From NCBI GenBank assembly GCA_910585005.1, contig CAJUCN010000001.1, positions 186,001 to 250,000 of the forward strand: 64,000 bases of DNA. Reading direction: 5' to 3'. The number at the start of each line of letters is the position of its first letter. The first letter of the stretch is position 1. Positions 53,586 through 62,048 of the stretch are shown piece by piece. The translations under genes and the position numbers were made by a program. Below the pieces are notes generated by a model. It did no database searches. It was given only the letters and a program-made list of their open reading frames with translations, and was not told the DNA's origin. Source of the DNA: an uncultured Lachnospiraceae bacterium. GTDB taxonomy: Bacteria > Bacillota > Clostridia > Lachnospirales > Lachnospiraceae.

Positions 53586-54788
53586 TTAAAAATTATGATA
53601 CAAATCGACAATTCTTTTCGCATACACATCCACGTCGTATTTTTGGGCCGTCTGCGAAACCTGTTCCCTTGATAGCCTTCGCTCCTCCAATATTTTAATC
53701 GCCTCCAAATAATCTGCTGTGCCATGTTTTTTTAAAACAATACCATTTTCGTCACAGATAAGTTCCTTCACCGCACTTGTATCTAAAACAATCGCCGGCG
53801 TACCACAGGATATAGCCTCTACTGTAACAAGCGAAAAGGATTCCTCAACAGACGGATTCATAAAAATACTTGCACACGAATACAACATGACAAGCTCCTT
53901 TTTATCTTGGGTCCGTCTGATCCCTTTCATATTTGACGGCAGCCTTTTCATTTGCCTTGCTGTCAACCCCACAAGAAGGATTTGATACCCTGCAGGCAGC
54001 TTCTTTGCCAATGCAAGAAAATCCGAAAGCCCTTTGCGCCCATCCCAAATATTCGCCACTCCAAGAATGATTTTCTTTTCTCTGCTAATATCATATTTTT
54101 CGTATAATTCGTCCAGGGGCCTATGATATGAGAAACTTTGGAGATCAATTCCGTTATTCACTGTAATCACAGGATAATTCTGAAAAAAAGATTTCCTTAC
54201 CATCTCCTCCATCCATTTAGATGGAACAATAATTGTCAGATTGTTTAATTCCGTAAACATTTTTTTCTTATCGGCATAATTCTTCCTGGAAGCGTCTGCA
54301 AATAAGCTGATTGGGTATACCCGCTTGTTCGGGCACTTGCCGCACTCCTTTTCCCATTTATCGCATCCTACTGCAGTAAAATACGCACAATGCCCGGTAA
54401 ACGGCCAGCAATCATGAAATGTCCAAAAAATCTTCCCTCTAAATTCCTTTGACAGATAATCAAAAAGCAACGGTAAGTTCATGTAATATCCATGCAGATT
54501 ATGTAGATGGATAATGTCCGGCTGTTCCTGACGAAGCTTTTGAATCATCCTCCGCGTCACGAAATAGGAAGCGTATCCCTGCCTGTCCAATACGGTGTTT
54601 ATGCACACATGTATCCAAAAAGACAAACCGTTCCCAATTTTTATACATCGCAGATCTGAAAAGGGTTTTCGCCTTCCTACTATGGAAAGCGTTTCATAAC
54701 CTGACGCATTCGCTTTTCGTTGGATATCCCCCATAAGTTTTCCGGTACTGGTATTACACACAGTATTTATTTGAACTAATTTTTTCAA
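53586..54788 (-). CDS. glycosyltransferase family 4 protein
   Basis: A 400-residue GT-B enzyme: LVQINTVCNTSTGKLMGDIQ start, DIIHLHNLHGYYMNLPLLF acceptor-side strand, IVPSKWMEEMVRKSF, then the donor domain with KKIILGVANIWDGRKGLSDF and ASIFMNPSVEESFSLVTVEA, the EX7E motif. The TTG start at 54788 overlaps the stop of DUF2304 (TTGA) and has AGGGAG upstream; the frame continues to 55043 only by reading the wrong frame of that gene. CxxxxCGKCPNKRVYP is a cysteine-rich loop seen in some GT4 colanic-acid-type enzymes. Confidence 0.86.
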   Translation of the reverse strand: MKKLVQINTVCNTSTGKLMGDIQRKANASGYETLSIVGRRKPFSDLRCIKIGNGLSFWIHVCINTVLDRQGYASYFVTRRMIQKLRQEQPDIIHLHNLHGYYMNLPLLFDYLSKEFRGKIFWTFHDCWPFTGHCAYFTAVGCDKWEKECGKCPNKRVYPISLFADASRKNYADKKKMFTELNNLTIIVPSKWMEEMVRKSFFQNYPVITVNNGIDLQSFSYHRPLDELYEKYDISREKKIILGVANIWDGRKGLSDFLALAKKLPAGYQILLVGLTARQMKRLPSNMKGIRRTQDKKELVMLYSCASIFMNPSVEESFSLVTVEAISCGTPAIVLDTSAVKELICDENGIVLKKHGTADYLEAIKILEERRLSREQVSQTAQKYDVDVYAKRIVDLYHNF

Positions 54789-55153
54789 TTTTCTCCCTGC
54801 TCCGCGCTTTCTAATTCCCGTATTCTTTTTTCCAGTATGCTTAACTCCTGAATTAATATTCGTATTTTGAGGTTTTGCCTTGATACAATAGAGGTCAATG
54901 TCATTAAGGTTGTAATAATAAACGCAAACACTAAAATATACAGTCCATTCATATTGCTCTCTATGCCAAAAACAGCAACAAATGTCACCAACAACTCCGG
55001 AAATGCGATCAACAATACCATAACAAAACCGGCAGCCAGCCATATCAGCGTATACTTTAATTCCAGCATTTTATTTTTTAAATAATGCAAAATGAAAATA
55101 AAATAAAAAAATACAGCAATAATTAACGTTACTCTTAATGTTACGGGAATCAT
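54785..55153 (-). CDS. DUF2304 membrane protein
   Basis: A 122-residue protein with three membrane helices (LRVTLIIAVFFYFIFILHYL, LIWLAAGFVMVLLIAFPELL, LYILVFAFIITTLMTLTSIV) and a charged coiled-coil tail (SILEKRIRELESAEQ). DUF2304 proteins commonly follow a polyprenyl-phosphate sugar GT2, as here by three bases. They are suspected to flip or position the lipid-linked sugar. AAGGAGGTAAAG precedes the ATG. Confidence 0.9.
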   Translation of the reverse strand: MIPVTLRVTLIIAVFFYFIFILHYLKNKMLELKYTLIWLAAGFVMVLLIAFPELLVTFVAVFGIESNMNGLYILVFAFIITTLMTLTSIVSRQNLKIRILIQELSILEKRIRELESAEQGEN

Positions 55154-55155
55154 CT

Positions 55156-55872
55156 TTACCTCCTTACCCCAAAACTTATTCTCCGGATGATCATTGCCAA
55201 AGTTACCTTACACATATAATAGATTGATCTTTTCATGGTAATTGAGCTTTCCCCCGCGTTACGTTTCTGCATAATAACCGGATATTCTTTTATCCTTCCT
55301 CCATGTACCGCTGCAATAACCATCGCCTCCGGCTCCGGATAATCCGCCGGATAATCATTGGCAAAAATATGAATAAATTTTGCATTGACCACCCGGTATC
55401 CGCTTGTAATGTCCCTCACCCGGACGCCTGTCAGTACCTTGCCTAAAAAGCTGAGAAAGTTAATCCCCATGCGGCGAATCTGAGTGGACTGAAACCCTTC
55501 CTTTTCCAAAAAGCGTGACCCAATCACAATGTCAGCTTGTCCTTTTTCGATCAAACTTATCATTTCTTCCAGATACGACACGTCATGCTGTCCGTCCCCG
55601 TCGATCTGTACCGCAATGTCATAATGATTATCTCTGGCATACCGGTAGCCTGTTTGGACGGCTCCGCCAATTCCCATATTGATCACTAAATTCACCACAT
55701 GGTATTGATTCCTGTGACATATACTTTGGGTATGATCCGATGATCCGTCATTTACAACAAGATAATCATAGTTCGGGAATTTCGCCGTCAGATTATTAAC
55801 AACTTTTTCAATGCTTCCTTCCTCGTTAAAGGCGGGAATAATAATCAATGTCTTTAACACGTTTTCCTCCAT
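55156..55872 (-). CDS. polyprenyl-phosphate sugar synthase (GT2, DPM1-like)
   Basis: A 238-residue soluble GT2: TLIIIPAFNEEGSIEKVVNN, YLVVNDGSSDHTQSIC, NMGIGGAVQTGYRYAR and IAVQIDGDGQHDVSYLEEM, the DGDGQH metal motif of the dolichol-phosphate mannose synthase group. VRDITSGYRVVNAKFI is the family's typical later motif. It lacks its own membrane helices, and the following DUF2304 protein probably supplies them. It makes the donor for one of the two GT-C proteins encoded next to it (55888 and 58480). Confidence 0.9.
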   Translation of the reverse strand: MEENVLKTLIIIPAFNEEGSIEKVVNNLTAKFPNYDYLVVNDGSSDHTQSICHRNQYHVVNLVINMGIGGAVQTGYRYARDNHYDIAVQIDGDGQHDVSYLEEMISLIEKGQADIVIGSRFLEKEGFQSTQIRRMGINFLSFLGKVLTGVRVRDITSGYRVVNAKFIHIFANDYPADYPEPEAMVIAAVHGGRIKEYPVIMQKRNAGESSITMKRSIYYMCKVTLAMIIRRISFGVRR

Positions 55873-55887
55873 CTATCCACAACTTTA

Positions 55888-58446
55888 CTAATGATAACCT
55901 TTGATTTCCGTTCTTCCAACCAGACGCAAAAACAGATCGCCGGAAGCGTCCATCACCTGGTACACGCTCCCATCCTCAATCGCAGTCTCTTTAAATAATT
56001 CCGGATAAGACTGTTTAAACAGTTCATCCGCATGAAAAATTACTACATATTTGCATTTCCTGATTTCATTTTCCCACGCTTCCTTCGACATCAGATAGGC
56101 CGTATTATGGATATTGATCTCGCCTTCTTCATAGATTTCATATTGCTTATCATACGTCTCCTGGTCAGGCACAATATTCCAAAAATCATACTCCGATACC
56201 ATGGGGCAGACAGCATTCCTGAAAATATATGCTGCATACCCGTCGCTGTTACTACAGATAAAGTGGACCTTTTCCCCCTTATCCGCCATACTTCTTAAAA
56301 TTTCCGTTATCTTATCATAACCATAAGTATTTTCCTGTGTGGTATTTTCCTCAAGGCTGTTGCTTTCAAAGATAAGATCCTTAACCGGCATAACAAGGAT
56401 CAGCAAGACAGTCAATGCATAAACAAGAAAATCCGCCTTTTTTCTTTCCCATCTGCTATGTTGGTTTCCTTCAAAAATCAGATAGACAGCCGTCATGACG
56501 ACCGCGCATAAATAGGGAGCCAAATACCTATCATAGGATGTCAGATCCATGGCCTCGTACCGGTCAAAAGCAAACCAGTAAGTGACCTGCAAAAATACGC
56601 AAAAACAAGCTCCTGCTATTAACGCCATCCCTGAAAATATATATTTCTGTCCCTTTCCCACGTCCCAGTACCCAAAAAAGGCTAAGGAAACAATTAAAAA
56701 GACGATGCCTATAAGAAAGTCTGCAAAAGAAAGCTTAACCGGGCCAACGGAGTATGTTTCCCCATCCAATAATTCCACGAGAAAATTTCTGGTCGTCTGA
56801 TATTGATACCATTCCCCATTTCCCGTAAGCACGGCCTTAAGGCCTTCTAACGAAATTCCACTGGCAATCATTGTTGACTTTGCCTGTGCGGGCATCCCTT
56901 CATCTTCTTTTACTTCGCTTTTTTCCTCCCCCAGCTCATCCGCACTTTTCCCTTCCTCCCCCGGCGCTTCCTGTCTGGTTTCTTCATGACTTTTTACCGG
57001 AATATTCAAATATATCTGCCAACTAAAATAGGTTCCCAAAACCAGCGCCACGCAAATAACGGGGAAGAGCAGCCCTTTAATATCTATTTTCTTCCTTTGC
57101 ATTCCCCGGAAAAATACATCGCCAAAAAGAATTAACGCCGACACTCCCGCAAGCACCAAACCTGTTTCTTTCGTCAAAGCCAATACGCACATTGCGCTAC
57201 AGATTCTGATCCGGTTAAACCATGACATCTTTTCTGAATAATAACAGATTAAAATATATGCCATAATCACCGCCATCAAAGAATCCACCATAATCGTACT
57301 GGACAGATTAGAAAAAAAGAGCACCGGTATACATATCATTGCGCTTACCACCGGTAAAAGCCATTTTTTCTTTTCCCCTTTTTGCAAAAGCACGCAAAAG
57401 ATCATCGTTGCACAAAGCATCATCACTTGAAAGGCTATAAGTAAAATATCTTCGCTAAACGATCCGTTTGCGTATACAAAGAAATATTCGATCAACGTAG
57501 TAAAAGGAAGGTATCTCGGTAATATCACCGTGGTGTCCATATGCTTTGCAAAGGAATCAAAGTAAAACATATCCCTGACAGCAATTCCCCAATGCCGCAG
57601 GTCGTCCCTCATCCCAAGCCAATCCCCTTTGCAGCTTATCAGGATCACGCCAAACAATACCAAAAAGACCCAGATTCCTGCAGAATACAGACTGCCTAAA
57701 TTTCTTTTCTTTTTATTGTACAAATAAACGGAGACGGCAAATGCGCCAAAGGCCGTTAAATAGATAACGTTCACACCCCAAAGCAAATGTTCAGCCAAAC
57801 CAAAAAGGTACAAGAGGAATCCTTCTACAAACAATGCCGTTGCTGCCGTCTCTTCCCATTTTCGCCCCGTAACGACCATCAGGAACAATGAGTAGGCAAA
57901 TAAGGGAAATAAAACTGCCATCAGCCAAAACAACCTGGAACTTTTCGCGGCAATCATCGTAAAGGCCGCCGCCTGTCCAATCTCTTTCCCTGAAACGCTG
58001 CACCCGCCGTAATTGCTCCCTGATGGGATCTCCAGCAACCCCTGTTCAGAAGGGTTCAAAATAGAAAGCCGGATCCGATACCGCTCCCCCTGTCCAGTTT
58101 TGATTTTTCCAAAATGAAAATCTATGCTTGCGCTTTTTCCCTCTTGGAAATCTACCGTCTGTACTGCCCTTGCCAGAATTGTGGATTTGTCATCCGAAAG
58201 TACTTCTACCTGCATATCTCCGGTAAATGAATTCGCCGCATAAAACGGTATGTTGATCCCGGCAAGCACTTTTACTTCCGTCTGCCAAGTCTGCTCCATA
58301 ACGCCATCATCAGTATGAAAAAGGATCTCGGAATCCGGACTGGATACAATGGGGATCTGCAAATAGGAATACCGTTTCAAAAACAAAATCCCCATAACCA
58401 CAATTATTAAAATGAAAATACTGTTATTTAATAATACCTTTTTCAT
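55888..58446 (-). CDS. large GT-C-like membrane protein with extracytoplasmic and acidic segments
   Basis: An 852-residue protein. One helix at ~8-24 is followed by ~130 residues of beta-rich sequence (about 40-170, with DMQVEVLSDDKSTILA and GGCSVSGKEIG), likely outside. About twelve helices then follow, with MRDDLRHWGIAVRDMFYFDS in the first main loop as a GT-C-type acidic site. A strongly acidic, low-complexity insertion lies around 497-530 (GEEGKSADELGEEKSEVKED). The C-terminal ~170 residues are soluble. Probably a sugar transferase using the donor from 55156, but the donor and role are unknown. Confidence 0.72.
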   Translation of the reverse strand: MKKVLLNNSIFILIIVVMGILFLKRYSYLQIPIVSSPDSEILFHTDDGVMEQTWQTEVKVLAGINIPFYAANSFTGDMQVEVLSDDKSTILARAVQTVDFQEGKSASIDFHFGKIKTGQGERYRIRLSILNPSEQGLLEIPSGSNYGGCSVSGKEIGQAAAFTMIAAKSSRLFWLMAVLFPLFAYSLFLMVVTGRKWEETAATALFVEGFLLYLFGLAEHLLWGVNVIYLTAFGAFAVSVYLYNKKKRNLGSLYSAGIWVFLVLFGVILISCKGDWLGMRDDLRHWGIAVRDMFYFDSFAKHMDTTVILPRYLPFTTLIEYFFVYANGSFSEDILLIAFQVMMLCATMIFCVLLQKGEKKKWLLPVVSAMICIPVLFFSNLSSTIMVDSLMAVIMAYILICYYSEKMSWFNRIRICSAMCVLALTKETGLVLAGVSALILFGDVFFRGMQRKKIDIKGLLFPVICVALVLGTYFSWQIYLNIPVKSHEETRQEAPGEEGKSADELGEEKSEVKEDEGMPAQAKSTMIASGISLEGLKAVLTGNGEWYQYQTTRNFLVELLDGETYSVGPVKLSFADFLIGIVFLIVSLAFFGYWDVGKGQKYIFSGMALIAGACFCVFLQVTYWFAFDRYEAMDLTSYDRYLAPYLCAVVMTAVYLIFEGNQHSRWERKKADFLVYALTVLLILVMPVKDLIFESNSLEENTTQENTYGYDKITEILRSMADKGEKVHFICSNSDGYAAYIFRNAVCPMVSEYDFWNIVPDQETYDKQYEIYEEGEINIHNTAYLMSKEAWENEIRKCKYVVIFHADELFKQSYPELFKETAIEDGSVYQVMDASGDLFLRLVGRTEIKGYH

Positions 58447-58479
58447 ATCCTGCCAGTTTCCTGCCTCTTCTTAGCATTT

Positions 58480-60075
58480 TCAATCTGCTTTCCTATACAC
58501 AGATGCAATTTTAAAGCCATCTACCATCATTGAGTAAATTTCATCGTATCCTTCTATTCTCAGATCATTTCCCGTTTTTCCCCTGTAGGTTTCAATATAG
58601 AACTGTGGCTCCTCTTCCTCTATGATCCTGCTTTGCTCCTCCGGGGACAACATGTACTTATAATAATCATTCCCTGGTGTTTTCACGGAGAACTGACCGT
58701 CAGCCTCATTTTCTGCAATATATCTGACAGCATCCACTGTGGTAAGGTGCCAATAATCCCTGTCAAATCCCGCTGCAAAATGTTTCCCTATGCCGTTAAA
58801 ATAAACCATTTCATAAGGGTGGTACCTGCAGATCCATATCGCCTGGCTCATTACTCCCATCAGGATAACCAAAAAACAGGCAACCCGCCACTTAGGGCCT
58901 TTCTTTCGCAGATAGTCCACGCCAAACAGTGCAAACAGGATCAAGGGCGGAAGAAAGAAATAGCAATGCCTCCAGCCATTATATATCGTAGAATGCATGA
59001 CCACAATGCCAAGCCATGGCACAGCCATGAGAAGCACGCACCATAACACATACTTGTACCTGGTCACCAAAAGCAGAAAAAATTTCTCCTTATTCCTAAT
59101 CTTCCTGATACCTATTCCTATCCCAGCCGCCACAGAAACAAGGCATAACAAAAAATACCAAACAGGCACAGAAACCAGCATCCATACAGGCACATAGAAC
59201 CATGGGATCTCATCCTTGCCTATCACCTTTCCCATAAATACAATGGTAGAATCCCATTTATCAAATTTAGAAAATTGGGAGAATACATTCCATACCCCTC
59301 TTAGTGGATCCTTCCACGTCACCGGGAGCATCAGCACAAACGCCGCAAACCAGATAAGCAGGAGAACAATCCCGCATAAAAATGGGCGGCGGCACCGTAC
59401 TACATATCCATCTTTTCCTGCTATCTTCCCCATCATAACATCTGCAAATAAATACCCCAACACCAAAAGTAAAAAGACAATCCCTACGATCCTCACATTT
59501 GCCGCTATTGCAACTGACACCGCAAACGTCACCATCCATCCCCAGGAAAACCTGCTTTTTATCAGCATCACTGTGGTAAGCATACACACCATAAATACGG
59601 AAACAAAGACCATATCCTTAATATTATAAAACTGTTCCGCAAAAAACCGGGGATACAGGGCAACCATAAAAACGCCTGCCAGTCCCATCAGTTTTGACCG
59701 AAATAAGAGTTTCAACAAAAAGTAAAACGCGAGATAACCCGCCATACAAAGGAAAAACGTATAGAGGTGACGCCCATAAAAAATATCCCCCAGATTTTTT
59801 CCTGTCACTTCAAAAATAACCGATGGCATCTGAAGGAAGGTTCCATAATTCCGGTCACTGTATGTTTCCAGATCAGGAACATCGTACTCCGACATATGAT
59901 CGCCGCCCATAACATTTAACGCATATTTCACATTTACCAGGGTACTGACACGCTCTGTGGGCTCATCTGACGAGATCCCATAATCCCTGTATACCAACAC
60001 CCCTACCGCAAAATACGCCAAAAGCAGCATCACAATGATAACATTTATTAAATTTTCCTTCCGTTTTTTCCACAT
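58480..60075 (-). CDS. GT-C family integral membrane glycosyltransferase (ArnT/GT39-like)
   Basis: A 531-residue protein with about eleven membrane helices. VYRDYGISSDEPTERVSTLV, directly after the first helix, places DE where GT-C enzymes hold their catalytic acid. NIKDMVFVSVFMVCM, AANVRIVGIVFLLLVLGY and the GWRHCYFFLPPLILFALFGV helix give the typical pattern, with a soluble C-terminus of ~90 residues. It is adjacent to another GT-C-like gene and near the GT2/DUF2304 pair. It probably adds a sugar outside the membrane from a polyprenyl-P donor. Confidence 0.78.
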   Translation of the reverse strand: MWKKRKENLINVIIVMLLLAYFAVGVLVYRDYGISSDEPTERVSTLVNVKYALNVMGGDHMSEYDVPDLETYSDRNYGTFLQMPSVIFEVTGKNLGDIFYGRHLYTFFLCMAGYLAFYFLLKLLFRSKLMGLAGVFMVALYPRFFAEQFYNIKDMVFVSVFMVCMLTTVMLIKSRFSWGWMVTFAVSVAIAANVRIVGIVFLLLVLGYLFADVMMGKIAGKDGYVVRCRRPFLCGIVLLLIWFAAFVLMLPVTWKDPLRGVWNVFSQFSKFDKWDSTIVFMGKVIGKDEIPWFYVPVWMLVSVPVWYFLLCLVSVAAGIGIGIRKIRNKEKFFLLLVTRYKYVLWCVLLMAVPWLGIVVMHSTIYNGWRHCYFFLPPLILFALFGVDYLRKKGPKWRVACFLVILMGVMSQAIWICRYHPYEMVYFNGIGKHFAAGFDRDYWHLTTVDAVRYIAENEADGQFSVKTPGNDYYKYMLSPEEQSRIIEEEEPQFYIETYRGKTGNDLRIEGYDEIYSMMVDGFKIASVYRKAD

Positions 60076-60107
60076 GATTCCTGCTGCCCCTTATTATGAA
60101 TTGTAGC

Positions 60108-60124
60108 ATAATCCAACGGATTAT
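60108..60124. repeat. perfect 7-bp inverted repeat with 3-base loop
   Basis: ATAATCC-AAC-GGATTAT lies in the 62-base gap between the WecG-GT4 fusion gene and the GT-C gene. No T-run follows on either strand, so it does not look like a rho-independent terminator. A sequence resembling an extended -10 (TGCTACAAT) lies beside it on the minus strand (60100-60108), but there is no matching -35. Confidence 0.35.
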
Positions 60125-60137
60125 ACTATCACGAATT

Positions 60138-62042
60138 CTATTTCCGTTTTTTCCTTCTCGCCTTGTCATAGACTTTTATTGTTTCATCCACTACCTCTTC
60201 CCAGTTATATTTTCCGCATATAAACTGGCTGCTTACTTCTTTATATCTCTTTACTTCCTCCTCCCGCTCCAGCAAGAACCGGAGTTTGGCGCAAAGGTCC
60301 GCCACATCCCCCCCCCGGAAGGTGGCCGCCTTGTCCTCAACGACCTCCAGATTTTCCGGAATATCGCTGACCAGACAACAGTTCCCGTAGCTCATCGCCT
60401 CCAAAAGGCTGATGGACATCCCTTCAATGTCGCTTGGAACCACAAACACATACGCATTGGAAAACAATTCTTCCAGTACCCTGCCCTGGACGAAATCCGT
60501 AAGGACAATCTTGCTATTTCCCTTAGCATACCCATATATTTTTTCCATGTATTCCTCAGCGTGGCTGTCCCCGCCTGCAATCACAAGCTTTTTATCCGTC
60601 TGAAGCTCCTGGTAAGCTTCGATCAGGTAGTGGGCCCCCTTTTCCGGCACCAGTCTTGCAAGAAATAAAATATAGTCATCCTTATGAAGGCCAAAGCGCT
60701 CTGTAATCTCCCTGGCTTCCCGCCTGGCCGGTTTATCGATTCCGTTTGGGATATAAACCGTTTCCCGGCCATACTGCTGCCTGAAATAGTCCTGCACATT
60801 CCGGGAAAGGACAATAATCTCATCCGCTTTCCTGACTGCCGTTTTTTCCCCATATTTTAATACCTTGGCTGCCAAATTTCCCCACTTTGCTCTCTGCCAG
60901 TCCAATCCATGGATTGTTGCCACCGTACTGATCCCAAAAAATTTAGGAATGCCCATCATGGTGCACGGCCCTTCCGCATGGTAATGGATCATGCCATACC
61001 TTCCCACAAGGCTTCTTAATGTGGCAAGAAACGAATAGACGATGGCGTTCAGGCTGCTGCTTTTAAAGGTGGGAATGGTAAAAAGCCGTATCCCATTATA
61101 TACCTTCCCCCTTTTTTCATCAAACTGCTTTCCGGACACATGGTACCCGGATCTGTTATAAGCATCCACATGGTACCCTCTTTTCGTCAATCTTGTGGAA
61201 ATCTCATCCACCACGATCTCCACCCCGCCCTCACGGGATGGAATCCTCTTATGCCCGATCATGGCTATTTTTTTCTGTTTGTTTTCTGCTCTATAAAGGC
61301 GGCTTTCCCCTGCCACCCTAAGCAAAAAAGAAAGATTGGTAGAAAAATACCGCATAAAGAGTCTCTTGGGATCTTGCACTAACCGGTACAGCCATTCCAG
61401 GCACATCTCCTGCACCCAGCCTGGCGCGCGCTTCACCGTTCCGGCACAGAAGTCAAAAGCAGCGCCTACCCCCAGCATTACCCCACATACCTGGAACTGA
61501 TGTTGATACATCCATTCCTCTTGTTTCGGCGCCCCAAGAGCCACCCAGATAAAATCCGGCCTTGCCTCATTAATTTTTTTAATCGCCTGCTCATCCTCTC
61601 CTGCCGTAAGCGGACGGTATGGGGGGGAATACATTCCCACAATGTTAAGCCACGGATATTGCTTTTTTAACTTGCTCTTAAGCTTGTCCAAAGTCTCCTT
61701 TGAACCTCCATAAAAATAATGCCGGAAGCCGCGTTCCCTGGAAGCTTCAAAGATCTTGGGCATCAGATCCGGCCCCGGCACCCTCTTTGCGTCATAAAAA
61801 CCCCTGCGCCGGCAAACAATCGAAAGAGGTTTGCCGTCCGGAAGACACATCGCGCCGCTGTTTTGGACTTTGTTGTATTTTTCATCACGATAGGACATCA
61901 CGGTGGTATGCACGTTGGCAACACAGACATAATCTCCCCGCAGTTCCTCCAGATGCCCGGTCAAATATTCCACGGTTTCCTGCATATTTGTGACATTAAT
62001 ATTGGTGCCTAATATCTTGCAATAGCGAAGCCCACTATTCAT
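60138..62042 (-). CDS. fused WecG/TagA/CpsF-type GT26 and GT4 glycosyltransferase
   Basis: A 634-residue fusion of two transferases. Residues ~1-245 match WecG/TagA/CpsF (GT26): DGKPLSIVCRRRGFYDAKRV, RHYFYGGSKETLDKLKSKL, FIWVALGAPKQEEWMYQHQ and GVGAAFDFCAGTVKRAPGWV. Residues ~260-634 are GT4: IAMIGHKRIPSREGGVEIVV, YIPNGIDKPARREAREI and the EX7E in SDIEGMSISLLEAMSYGNCC. GT26 enzymes normally add the second sugar to an undecaprenyl-PP-linked first sugar, so this protein may do the second and third steps in sequence. A nine-G tract (60308-60316) lies in frame near the C-terminus (FRGGDVADL). Confidence 0.9.
   Translation of the reverse strand: MNSGLRYCKILGTNINVTNMQETVEYLTGHLEELRGDYVCVANVHTTVMSYRDEKYNKVQNSGAMCLPDGKPLSIVCRRRGFYDAKRVPGPDLMPKIFEASRERGFRHYFYGGSKETLDKLKSKLKKQYPWLNIVGMYSPPYRPLTAGEDEQAIKKINEARPDFIWVALGAPKQEEWMYQHQFQVCGVMLGVGAAFDFCAGTVKRAPGWVQEMCLEWLYRLVQDPKRLFMRYFSTNLSFLLRVAGESRLYRAENKQKKIAMIGHKRIPSREGGVEIVVDEISTRLTKRGYHVDAYNRSGYHVSGKQFDEKRGKVYNGIRLFTIPTFKSSSLNAIVYSFLATLRSLVGRYGMIHYHAEGPCTMMGIPKFFGISTVATIHGLDWQRAKWGNLAAKVLKYGEKTAVRKADEIIVLSRNVQDYFRQQYGRETVYIPNGIDKPARREAREITERFGLHKDDYILFLARLVPEKGAHYLIEAYQELQTDKKLVIAGGDSHAEEYMEKIYGYAKGNSKIVLTDFVQGRVLEELFSNAYVFVVPSDIEGMSISLLEAMSYGNCCLVSDIPENLEVVEDKAATFRGGDVADLCAKLRFLLEREEEVKRYKEVSSQFICGKYNWEEVVDETIKVYDKARRKKRK
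60308..60316 (-). repeat. poly-G(9) tract, in frame
   Basis: Nine G on the coding strand of the WecG-GT4 fusion gene. The frame is open at nine; loss or gain of one base would replace the last ~60 residues. Confidence 0.7.
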
Positions 62043-62048
62043 TTTCCC

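Noticed and set aside
54789..55043. N-terminal extension of the GT4 at 53586
   Set aside because: It reads the wrong frame of DUF2304; the TTG at 54788 with AGGGAG is a better start.
60108..60124. Hairpin as a terminator
   Set aside because: The stem is perfect but short and no T-run follows on either strand.
60096..60668. 190-codon open frame on the plus strand
   Set aside because: Antisense to the WecG-GT4 fusion; its peptide shows no recognisable domain.
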